A stretch of DNA of 64,000 bases from contig OY997641.1 in NCBI GenBank assembly GCA_963921795.1, positions 55,156,450 through 55,220,449 of the forward strand, read 5' to 3'. Origin of the DNA: Nannobrachium achirus. Lineage: Eukaryota > Chordata > Actinopteri > Myctophiformes > Myctophidae. The notes below the pieces were generated by a model that ran no database searches, was not told the origin of the DNA, and saw only the letters and a list, made by a program, of their open reading frames with translations. Below, piece after piece: positions 54,190 through 64,000 of this stretch; positions within the stretch are counted from its first letter, which is position 1; each line of letters begins with the position of its first letter. A program made the translations under genes and the position numbers.

Positions 54190-56167
54190 GCCCCCTCACT
54201 GCTGCACTGTATGAAGGGCGAGCCGGTGGGCGCATCTCCTGGTGCTGGGAGCCCTGGTTGCTCTGACTCCTGTTTCTGCTCGTGCCCGAGGAGGAAGACG
54301 GAGCTCTAGGAGAACGATGGGGTTTCCCGCCCTGTCGGGGGGGTCCCTGATATCTCTCCCTATTACGGGAAGAGCGTCCTGAGTAACCTGACTGTTCTTT
54401 CCCTTTATCAGGTTTACCCAAAACAGCATCCACCACTTCTTTTTGGGCTTTATTGGTGTCGGTGATGACACGGAGGAAGGGTAACGCTCCCTCGAAGAGA
54501 CTGTTGGGGGCTGTGTCCAGGCCCCTCAGCTCCTCTCGCCTCTCGCTGGCCTTTGGTTCGTCGCCTTGGAAGGGGACTTTCTGCAGCCACCTGAACCTCT
54601 CCATGCTGACAGCGACGTCCATCCCTCTGCCAGCCCATTGGATGGCATGGACGTTGCTCACTATTGCCAGCTGTAGCATGGCATCCCATTCAGCATAGGC
54701 TTCAGGAGGGAGGCGGTCCTTGTTTTGGAGCAGCATCTCTGCCATGGCTCCATTCATCAGCCCCACCACGTTTAAACTTTTCACAGAGAGCCCTGCAGCT
54801 TTATAAACATTTTTAACCATGTTGGAGACCTTGTTTTCGTCCTTGTTCTTGAACTTGGGCACAGGCTCCTGAGTGAAGGGGCATTCCGTGGGTTTAAACT
54901 GGGCACAGAAGAATTGATTAGTGGCGACATCCACAGGGGGAAGGCCGCCCACGCCAAACTTGTCCTCATCCGCCAGTGAGGTTGACAGAGCCATCTTCCC
55001 GGGCTCTCTGTGTTCTTTCCATGTGGAATGGAGAGCTTCTTTGAGCCCCGGGGTAGCGGGTAGCTTCTGAGAGCGAGGGACTGGTGTCTGTACCTCTCTC
55101 TTGCCCGCAAACTTGATCTCCGTTGAGCTCGCAGGGCGAGGCTCCACTGGCATAGTGAGGCCCATCTTGGCCACCGCCAGCTCAACCACTGCCAGCAGGT
55201 CCAGTTCTTGTGGGGTGGAATCTGCTGTGGCGCCCACCTTCTCCTTATCCACCGCTGCCTTCTTGGCAGGGGCGATGGGGGGGGCTTCAGTGATGGGGGG
55301 GGCTTGGGGTGAGGTGCGAGGGGTGCCGCCATGACGGGGGCTTAGCATCACAATGTCCTCACTTGTCTCCTCTTGAACCAACCCGTCCTCCTCCTCCTCC
55401 TCTTCATCTTCCTCCTCTTCACCTTCCATGGCATCTTCCTCCTCCTCGGAGGTGCCAAACTCGTCCGAGCCGCGAGGCACTTTACGTGGCACGTTCTGTT
55501 GGGACGTTAAGAGAGGGGGGAAAGAGGGGGGGGCGGTGACCGTTGGAGTCATCAGGAACGGGTTGGTGGGGTGAGGAGTCCCACTGGTGGCCGCCTCGGC
55601 GGCGACCGGAGACAATGGCCCCGCCTGGAGTGGTCCCTGGAGGCTAGCCTGCAGGGCGGCGGAGGCCTGGAGAGGCCCGGTGCTGGTCAAACCAGGACCG
55701 GGCGTGAAGGAGAAGCGCGGGGTAGAGCCGAACATGCCGGTTCCACCACTGTGCGCTGTGGTAGAAATAGTGTACATCGGAGAGAAGCTACTGCGGATAG
55801 GTTCGCAAACACTAGGAGCCGCCTGGACAAACCTTGCTGCGGTGCTGGAAACAGGCCCGCTTCTTTGTCCTGGCGTGGCGGGGATCTGAGCGCCGTGTTC
55901 CATCTGAGCTCCCCGAGCGACGTGGCTTTGTTTGGGCCTTGCAGCGTCCATGTTCATGACCACCAGCAGACGCTGGTGAAGAACGGCCGCGTCCATCGTC
56001 GCGCAGAACACGCAGCTGTTTGGGAAGTAGAAACCTTGCCAAGCGTGTTGTAGCTCCAGACAGCCCAGGCAGATGGAATGCGGGTCCTCAGCGGCGATAA
56101 AGCGGCTGCACTCCGGATCCCCGCAGCGTCGAGGGAGGGGTGGTGAAAACAGACCCTCGCTAGACAT
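54167..56167 (-). CDS. DIRS Gag-like protein
   Basis: A 666-residue frame opening the element. It starts with a Cys/His cluster (RRCGDPECSRF, then HSICLGCLELQHAW, and FC) that resembles the N-terminal zinc-binding motif of DIRS ORF1 proteins. A Pro/Ser/Thr-rich region, a strongly acidic run (about residues 240-265), a conserved-looking helical core (about 385-560) and an Arg/Gly/Ser-rich C-terminus ending RGRGRGSRK, suited to nucleic-acid binding, follow. It overlaps the next frame by a few bases. The structural role is inferred from position and composition. Confidence 0.8.
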   Translation of the reverse strand: MSSEGLFSPPLPRRCGDPECSRFIAAEDPHSICLGCLELQHAWQGFYFPNSCVFCATMDAAVLHQRLLVVMNMDAARPKQSHVARGAQMEHGAQIPATPGQRSGPVSSTAARFVQAAPSVCEPIRSSFSPMYTISTTAHSGGTGMFGSTPRFSFTPGPGLTSTGPLQASAALQASLQGPLQAGPLSPVAAEAATSGTPHPTNPFLMTPTVTAPPSFPPLLTSQQNVPRKVPRGSDEFGTSEEEEDAMEGEEEEDEEEEEEDGLVQEETSEDIVMLSPRHGGTPRTSPQAPPITEAPPIAPAKKAAVDKEKVGATADSTPQELDLLAVVELAVAKMGLTMPVEPRPASSTEIKFAGKREVQTPVPRSQKLPATPGLKEALHSTWKEHREPGKMALSTSLADEDKFGVGGLPPVDVATNQFFCAQFKPTECPFTQEPVPKFKNKDENKVSNMVKNVYKAAGLSVKSLNVVGLMNGAMAEMLLQNKDRLPPEAYAEWDAMLQLAIVSNVHAIQWAGRGMDVAVSMERFRWLQKVPFQGDEPKASERREELRGLDTAPNSLFEGALPFLRVITDTNKAQKEVVDAVLGKPDKGKEQSGYSGRSSRNRERYQGPPRQGGKPHRSPRAPSSSSGTSRNRSQSNQGSQHQEMRPPARPSYSAAVRGRGRGSRK

Positions 56168-56349
56168 GACGAAGGTAAGCTAAGCTAACCTAGGCTAGCC
56201 GCTTGTTATCGTTAGCAGCAAACAGCGAAGAACAAACAGAGAAGAACAGACCAAGTTGAACGAAACCCGTGGGTGATGGTCCTACTCACCGCTAAGGCTA
56301 AAGTTGAATTCGAACTGGTCTTATACTGAGTAACTTGAAGAATTAATTA

Positions 56350-56862
<513 letters not shown>

Positions 56863-58371
56863 TCAAGTATGTGTCTTTTTTAGGATACCATATTATAAAT
56901 CAGTAAGCCAGGAATAAGGGTACAATGTGTCTCCACCAAGCAGTAAACATAACACATATATTATTATTATTATTACCCTTATTATATTATGCATTTCATT
57001 TTCAAGTGAGGGAACACAGGGTAGACCTCATGGGCGTTGCCCAAAACTCCAGCCCACCCAAACGCGCACAAACACTTCTGTAAAATAGGCTATATAATGG
57101 CTGCCCTGGTTCTCGTTTTAGTCACATAATTCCTTGGTTACTACCTTCAATGTGTTCAAGTTCAAATCAAGTGCAATATGTGACTCTAACCTTTGCGCAT
57201 TTGGAAATAGCTTTTTATACATAATAAGATACACTGGCGAAATTGTAACTTAACAATGCTTAAGCAAGTGTATCTTATTAGTGTGGTTGCCTACCGGGTC
57301 GGACACTAGTTCTAGTGTAGCTTTCTTATTTTCCCAGTTGTTGAATGCTGATCCTTCATTAGCTGTTGATGGTGTTCATGCATATGAGCCATACAAAGCT
57401 TTTGTATAGCTCATATGATCATATAGGCCAACTAAGACGCCTCAAGCCCCTAAAGGGCGAGGACGCATGTCTTAGCCATCTGGCCTGCCCTGTAGTCTAT
57501 ATGGAGATAAGCTGTGAGAGCCCAAACATGCATGCTTACTCAGTTATTCGTTATGTAAAGGTCCTATGACGTCTATGACATCTGACATCATACATACGAT
57601 TTATTTTATGCCAATACATGGAGATCCCTGTCTGTAGAACCAGCCACACAAATATGGGCTGTCTTGGCCATCTGTCTTGGCCATATATGGATTCTGTTCA
57701 TGTTCTGTTCTCATATAATTATGGGCATTCCAATGAAGTCCTGTTAGATATGGACTTAATATTGATGACAGCAGGGAACTCCATATATGGGCTTAAAAGG
57801 GATTCTGTTAGTGGTTCCCGTGACATCACAGTGAAGTCAGAGCGTGATGTCAGAGCAGCAAATCCATTCTCTTAGAGTGGTTCCCCTGACATCACAGTGA
57901 TGTCAGAGCATGATGTCAGAGCGGCAAACCCATATAGACCTTAAAAAAGTGTACGCGTCCAGACAGGCGGAATCAGCATGTGCCATTTCGGTCGCAATCA
58001 GGTCACATGTATTGATGGTGACATCATCACATTACTAATTGCTAGTCAATAATATGGCCATTGGCTCATTATTAATGGTGAAGCTAAATAAAACCTAACA
58101 TACCAACACACATCTACACATAGAGTCCATTAACGATAAAACATGCCTATTAATAATTGATACATTATTAATACAACTGTTAACAAAAATGTTATTAAGC
58201 ATGGGCCTTATCATGCAGGATCTAAAACTCACATCACAGCCGATGCTTATTATTATTGTTATTCTTATTATTACTGCGTTGTAACACAATGGCTTTCGTC
58301 CATTATGGCGCTTTTTCCACTGTGTAGATTGTTTCAAGCATTTATCCATGTCACCTTAACCACACACTCAT

Positions 58372-58892
58372 ATAGCCCCTTTTTGACCGCAGCTTTAGCA
58401 CCACACTACACGGCACTACACCACTCCACACCACACCACATACAAATATCTATATTTTCCATTTCACAAAAGTACCCCTATCGGTAAGAAACAAATGTAC
58501 TCTTTTAACTGTGATTATAATACAATATAAATTTGTATTACCACTGTCCTAATTATAATGCACTATAATGGATTATAACTGTGATTATAATACACTATAC
58601 AATATGAATACATTGCTATGATAACTATAATACACTAGATTATAATATTGGTTATAACACAATAGAATCTATTATCATATATTACAACCATATCCTGGTG
58701 GTCTAAATAAAAAGTCAGTGAGAGATCAGTCAGTGAAGTGTTTAGCCCTGTTTGGCCTAGCTCAGACCTACTCTAGAATGGATACTTTTTAGTACCACGT
58801 TTAGTACCACTTTCACACCACTCTACCCAGGCTCTTGTAGTGGAAAACGTGGCGGTGTGGTGTTGGGCCATGTCAGTGGAAAAGGGGCTATA
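58372..58892. mobile_element. Non-autonomous DNA element, ~520 bp
   Basis: Ends TATAGCCCCTTTT and AAAAGGGGCTATA are inverse copies, and no coding sequence lies between them. A shorter, diverged copy is at 42004-42405. Confidence 0.8.
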
Positions 58893-59378
58893 GATTGCAT
58901 CACGACAAACAAGTTTTGCTCCTGTGGCCTTTTTTTATCTCCATAGACCAAGTTTGTTTAGTTCTCTCAATACACTGATCTTTAATCACCAATTAAAACA
59001 AGTTCTCACAGCTGACAACTATTAAATCACATAATTGATCAATCCTGAATGGCAGTGCCAAGACAATTCTCTATATGCAGCCACGCCCCTGACGTGCGTA
59101 GTCGGATGCTTGTTCACGGCCGACACTTCCACTCAGGTCCCCCCATGTAAAGAGTGAGAAGATTAAGCCACGTTATATTCCGGAACCATTTTAATTGTTG
59201 TTCTTTTTTTATTTAGTCTTTTTTATTTAAAGACTCTGTTTGTCTGGTTAATGTATATGTGCCATTCGTTTTAACTGATTTGTGTCTTTGGCGATTTTAC
59301 AAGGGAAATGTTTTGGGAATGTGGACTGGCTGGCTCGCTTTAGAATGCAACAATCTATTTGCTAAATAAACGTTTCTT

Positions 59379-59881
59379 TTTTTTTCCTTATAATTTTTAT
59401 CCATTTTTCACCCAGTGCCAATTGCCTATGTAATCCTGGGCTCTGCTCTCCCTCTGCCGCACCTGGGGAGACAACGGACTGACCTCATGCTTCCTTCAAT
59501 GCATGAGTAGTCCAAGTTGTTTCTTTTCACCTGACAGGGGGGATTTCCCCGGGATGGACGTAGTCACGTAGCGCGTGGAAGGAACACGTTATTCCAACCA
59601 GTTCCTTTCCCCTCCATCAAGCGCCCAGGCTGGCCAGGGAGAGGCATTATTGAGACCAGGATTACTGCATGTTTTTGTGAGGGTATCAACCCTAGGAGAC
59701 ACAGGGAGAACATGCAAACTCCACACAGAAAGGCCCTATCGCCGACTCCACCTAGGGTGTGGGCGCTGATGATACGGAGGGAGAAACACGCCCCCAGCAC
59801 CCACAGCGTCCCCCGGCGGGAATCGAACCCAGGACCTTCTAGCTGTGAGGCGAAGCGTTAAGCAATGCGCTACCGTGCCCC
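59379..59881 (-). mobile_element. SINE-like retroposon with target duplication
   Basis: Flanked by CTAAATAAACGTTTCTT (59362-59378) and CTAAATAAAAGTTTCTT (59882-59898), a 17 bp duplication with one change. On the minus strand the head has a GGTAGCGCATTGC A-box-like and a GGTTCGATTCC B-box-like motif. The body includes GTGTGGAGTTTGCATGTTCT, and the end is A-rich. Confidence 0.85.
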
Positions 59882-61454
59882 CTAAATAAAAGTTTCTTAA
59901 GTGTGTTTGTCATTCAGGGATTTTGAGGCTTTATTATTTCATGTAAAACTTGACTTTACAGTCAGACACTTTAGCATGAATCTGCATAAATACAATAGAT
60001 GTGAGCCATTACATGAGACTAATATCTCAATTAGTTCAATACAGCATTGTTAGACTCATGTTTGATATTCTGAAAAGTTGGGAATGTTTTCTGTTAATCT
60101 GTTTGTTTATATATCTGAGCATGATAGATATTAGACATGAATTAAACTAATTCATTTTACACAATGTTTATAGGTCTAGGATATAAACTGTGTAGGCCAA
60201 CAGGTCTTTAGATCAATATATTTATGTTTTGACTTATTTGTGTAATTACTTTTGTAGTCACCAATACAAATCCTATTTGTAAGACTTTGTACCTAAAATA
60301 AATAGACTGATTATTTATGAAAATCGAATCTTTCTTTATGCACTCCATATTTTGCATATACAGGGACCTCTTAGCATCACCCTGATCCACTGACGATCAT
60401 CTCCACTGGACCTCTAATGGAGTCTTGGAGTGTAACTCCATGCAACAGCACCCCATTGCTCCCATGGTGGAAGTGAAGAGAACAGAACACAACTGTGTCA
60501 AAATCAAGCACATGTACTGACTAAAAGGCTTTTATTTGAGTTTGCTGAGCAGTTGTTTACATTTGTAATAATTTGTTTGTGAAAGGTAGACACAGGCCAA
60601 AGACAAAAATGTTTGCCTCCATTTCAGTCTGCACCTTTTTGTATTTATAGGCCATTAATAGCCTATCCATCCATCCTAATAAAATGTTGCTGTGTTATCT
60701 CGCCTGAAACTCTCACACAAACTGCTGGGGTTAGGATCACCCACCTATGAATACTTGCCCATAAAGAGTAGTAGATTGATTGTTATTACAAAATATACAT
60801 TAGCCACTTCGCCCCTCCCCAGTCATAGTTTAGAGTTTGACTGAATGAGTGATAGGTATTTTGTTATGGTTCATATCATCTTTTTATCAATACATATTGA
60901 TGACCACCTGACCCTAAGCTGTGTCATATAATGTCACGTACAGTACCCACAAGTAGCCAGTCTCTGTCTGGTAGAAATCAGGCCTTATCAACTGCCTGGA
61001 GCCTGTACCTAAACAATGAGAATTGTTTTGGTATTCTAAGGCTCGGCCTGCATGGTGTCATCCAGACACCAGCAAGGACATATCTCCCCCCAGGAACCCT
61101 GTATATGGACTCTTTGTCTTGTCATTCGTGGACAAGAAACATATCCTATGAACTGTTGAAACGTCATACTGACTGACCAAATGACCATACATAAACTCAT
61201 GTCAAAACATAATTTCTCAGAGAGTGCACGAACCATTGATTATTCTGTTGTACCTTTGTCTTGAATACTCTCTCTCCATAGTAAAACATTCCATTCTCAC
61301 TCTGATCACTCTCCTGTCTTATTTCTGTGTGATGGATTATTGTATCTCATATGGGAATAAGAAGGTGTTGTTGTTTACAAATAATATATTTATCAATGAG
61401 AATAATTTGCACACAGATGTGTCACACACACACAAAATGGCCCATCCATTGTAT

Positions 61455-61541
61455 CACCTGCCCAATATCTATGCCATAATTAGGGTAATACATTGTAACA
61501 ATGTATCACCTGCCCAATATCTATGCCATAATTAGGGTAAT
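61455..61541. repeat. Direct repeat, 51 bp period
   Basis: TCACCTGCCCAATATCTATG and the following 16 bases occur at 61455 and 61506. Confidence 0.92.
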
Positions 61542-62236
61542 TGGTCTTCAGGTTGTTCTGCATAGATAATTAGCCTCTGTGAATTACCAGTAGATAGACT
61601 AGGTATTTTAGACTTCACACATCACCTATATTTATTAGGCTATATTCTGCTTTCTTTTCGATGTTTTTGCTGCTCTAGGCTTGCTCACTATCTAATTTGA
61701 TGGTTTTGATCAAGTCATGGTAAATTATTAAGTAATGAGCTGTCTTCTGAAATGAAAGGTTACCATGAAGGAAACTGAACATATTTTCCACAATGTTTCA
61801 GTATGACAACCCATTTTATATGCAACTTTGTGTAGCAACAACATTTCTGGCATTTCTAACAAACCAAATTCAGGGAGTTTGACACAACAAGTGGGCAAGG
61901 AGGCGAAGTATTGCATCTTCCTGGCTGGAGAACACCATTGCTGTCAGCTGGTCATCAGGGAGCATGAAGTCCAGACCTTAACATCCCTATTATGTGGCAA
62001 ACATTCTGTTCCAATAACAGGTTGCCATAAATATGGGAAACATGCCCTCGTGTGTGTACACGTACATTGTCTAATTATATCAATAAGACAATGATAAATG
62101 TTAGTGTTATTTTAATTGCAGTGTGACCGGATGTACAGCTGTTCCTCAGACATCCAGTTGAGATGATGACTGGTGCTAAGAGGTCCCTGTAGTAGCCTAT
62201 AAAAAAGGAGATGTGCATAAAGAATTAGTCTTTCTT

Positions 62237-62764
62237 TTAACCCTCTAAGGCCCGCATTAAGAAATACTTGAAATAAAAAATTGAAAAAAATCAGATGGTG
62301 TTGTAGGAGTCCTATTAAGAGGAAAATGTAATGTTTTTTAAAAAAAAATGTTTTTGTAAGATTTTATAGCCATAAATCAAAAATCATAAATCATGCTCTA
62401 ATTTACATATGGGGGATATTTTTCACAATAATAACATATGTACATGTTCTAGACATTCTAATGATCACCAAAAAAAATAGTACAGGCATTTTACTTATGT
62501 TTTTGTGAGGTATAGCTTCCATGAAAAAGTGAGATGTTGTTCGTCAAAACTCTGGAATTTCAGCGGGTGTGGCGGGTGTGAATGTCAGCCCCTGTGGGGG
62601 GTATTTATATGCAAATATTGTGGCCAATGGCATTGTAATACTAAACAATAGAATCCAATGGTGGTGTTTAGGTGGTAGGGGGAGCTAAAATAAAATGATT
62701 TAAACCTTTTTTTGGATAAAATACAAACGTTGTAATATTACAACCGTGGGCCTTAGAGGGTTAA
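62237..62764. mobile_element. piggyBac-like MITE
   Basis: TIRs CCCTCTAAGGCCC and GGGCCTTAGAGGG are flanked by TTAA at 62237-62240 and 62761-62764, as for piggyBac. No transposase frame. It sits in the right arm of the large inverted repeat and is absent from the left arm. Confidence 0.87.
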
Positions 62765-63806
62765 GTCAATTTTCACTATTTGTCATACAATAAAGCATAG
62801 ATATATTGATCTCATGGCCTAGTGTACATATCATTTTATATCCTAGATCACCGGCATAAACATGAATGTGTACAACATTAAGTTTAATTCATGTCTAATA
62901 TGCTCTGATATATAAACAAACAGATCAACAGAAAACTTTCAGAACTTTTCAGAATATCAAACGTGAGTCTAACAATGCTATGTTGATACTAATTAAATAA
63001 GTCTCATGTAACGGTCCATATATCTATTGTATTTATGCAGATTTAATGCTAACTAGCCCTTACCCGTTCAAAGATATGAGCTCCGAAATGATGTGCAGTG
63101 TGTGGGTTATGGGATGTGCACTGTGCACACAGTATATGAGGGATGGAAAGTAACTTTAACTGGTGCTTGCATGCTAATATGTAGGAGCAAGTAAGAAATA
63201 CCCGTTCCATTTAACGGCTACAGAGATACTGTGTACCGATCTGCATGATTTTTGGACAACATCTGTAACAGGGCCAGAACCCCCCCCCCCCCCCTCACAG
63301 TTATGTCAGGTGTGTTCATATGCTATTGGTGATGCGATTTCAGATCAATTGCTCCAGCCACTGAGGAGAAACGCTGTGACAGACAGACACTCACTCAGAC
63401 ACTCACTCAGACACTCAGACAGACATTCGCTAAATTATATGTTAGATGTGTCTAATACTTTAAAGTCAAGTTTTACATGAAATAAAGCCTCAAAAGCTCT
63501 GAATGACAAACACACTTAAGAAACGTTTATTTAGCAAATCGGTTGTTGCATTCTAAACCGTTTATTTTTCTTTACCTCTCTGTGCAGCCATTATAGCCAG
63601 CCAGTCCACATTCCCAAAACATTTCCCTTGTAAAATCGCCAAAGAACACAAATCAGTTAAAACAAACGGCACCTATTCATTAACCAGACAAACAGAGTCT
63701 TTAAATAAAAAAAGACTAAGTAAAGAAAGAACAACAATTAAAATGGTTCCGGAATATAACGTGGCTTTTATCTCCTGTATTTAAGTGTGCCAGCCATGCA
63801 ACGCAA

Positions 63807-63900
63807 TGGCAAAACACTTATTGTAATCCGCCATACTTAAGTAATCAATTAATTCGTAAATGGCAAAACACTTATTGTAATCCGCCATACTTAAGTAATG
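63807..63900. repeat. Direct repeat, ~53 bp period
   Basis: ATGGCAAAACACTTATTGTA and the following 20 bases (to TTAAGTAAT) occur twice. Confidence 0.92.
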
Positions 63901-64000
63901 AATTAATTTGTTATTTCGCCACAAATTTCGGCACGTAATAACTGCCGCAACATTTACGCCACCGCAGCAATATATACATCAAAACGTGTGGCTCGGCTGG

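Larger units (their letters stand above)
59168..63774. repeat. Large interrupted inverted repeat
   Basis: Left arm about 59168-60455, right arm about 62105-63774, spacer about 1.65 kb. Matches begin at CCACGTTATATTCCGG on the left and its inverse at the right edge, continue through GTCTGGTTAATG-like, ATTTCATGTAAAACTTGACT and TATTAGACATGAATTAAAC blocks, and end around ACAGGGACCTCTTAGCA. The left arm is interrupted by a SINE, the right arm by a piggyBac-like MITE and a third insert (about 63056-63440). Confidence 0.8.

Noticed and set aside
54453-56053. Several frames of 75-180 residues overlapping the DIRS Gag-like gene
   Set aside because: They are out-of-frame shadows of GC-rich Gag coding sequence.

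Overview
The window looks like nuclear DNA of a ray-finned fish. It has intron-containing vertebrate genes with GT-AG splice sites, a replication-dependent histone cluster, a DIRS-type retrotransposon, many hAT-like MITEs, tRNA-headed SINEs and long (CA)n and (TA)n tracts. The species cannot be named from the sequence alone.

Layout. (1) 2432-9213, minus strand: a two-coding-exon SAMD9/SAMD9L-family gene, an antiviral and growth-restraint factor. (2) 9.2-16.9 kb: repeat-rich intergenic DNA with a SINE, a tandemly duplicated ~0.7 kb (TG)n-bearing repeat and tRNA-like repeats. (3) 16964-24855, plus strand: complete cdk9, the P-TEFb kinase. Its seven main coding exons give 372 aa, and an upstream in-frame exon could encode a long isoform. 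(4) 28.7-56.7 kb: the histone cluster. A plus-strand quintet H4-H2B-H1-H2A-H3 (28762-35358) is followed by a lone divergent H1 (40626-41219). A mirror-image minus-strand quintet follows, reading H3-H2A-H1-H2B-H4 along the plus strand (42847-56637). Most genes keep a TATA-like box, and each is followed by a histone 3' stem-loop instead of a poly(A) signal. (5) 56.7-64 kb: repeat-rich DNA dominated by a large, interrupted inverted repeat.

In the mirror quintet H1 and H4 are both broken by clean insertions. H1 carries a 778 bp long-TIR DNA element with a perfect 10 bp target duplication. H4 carries a 6.7 kb DIRS element with long, apparently intact frames for Gag-like, RT/RNase H and tyrosine recombinase proteins. 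A GTT trinucleotide lies at both H4 junctions and again in the internal complementary region, as expected if a circular intermediate recombined into a GTT target. In both genes the host reading frame is continuous across the insertion point, so neither insertion removed host sequence.

No wholly new biological system is evident. The observations most worth following are the mirrored histone array with two independent insertions, the very complete DIRS element driven from the same strand as the H4 promoter, a relic of a deleted H4 gene near 41.9 kb, and a family of near-identical hairpins scattered across the window.
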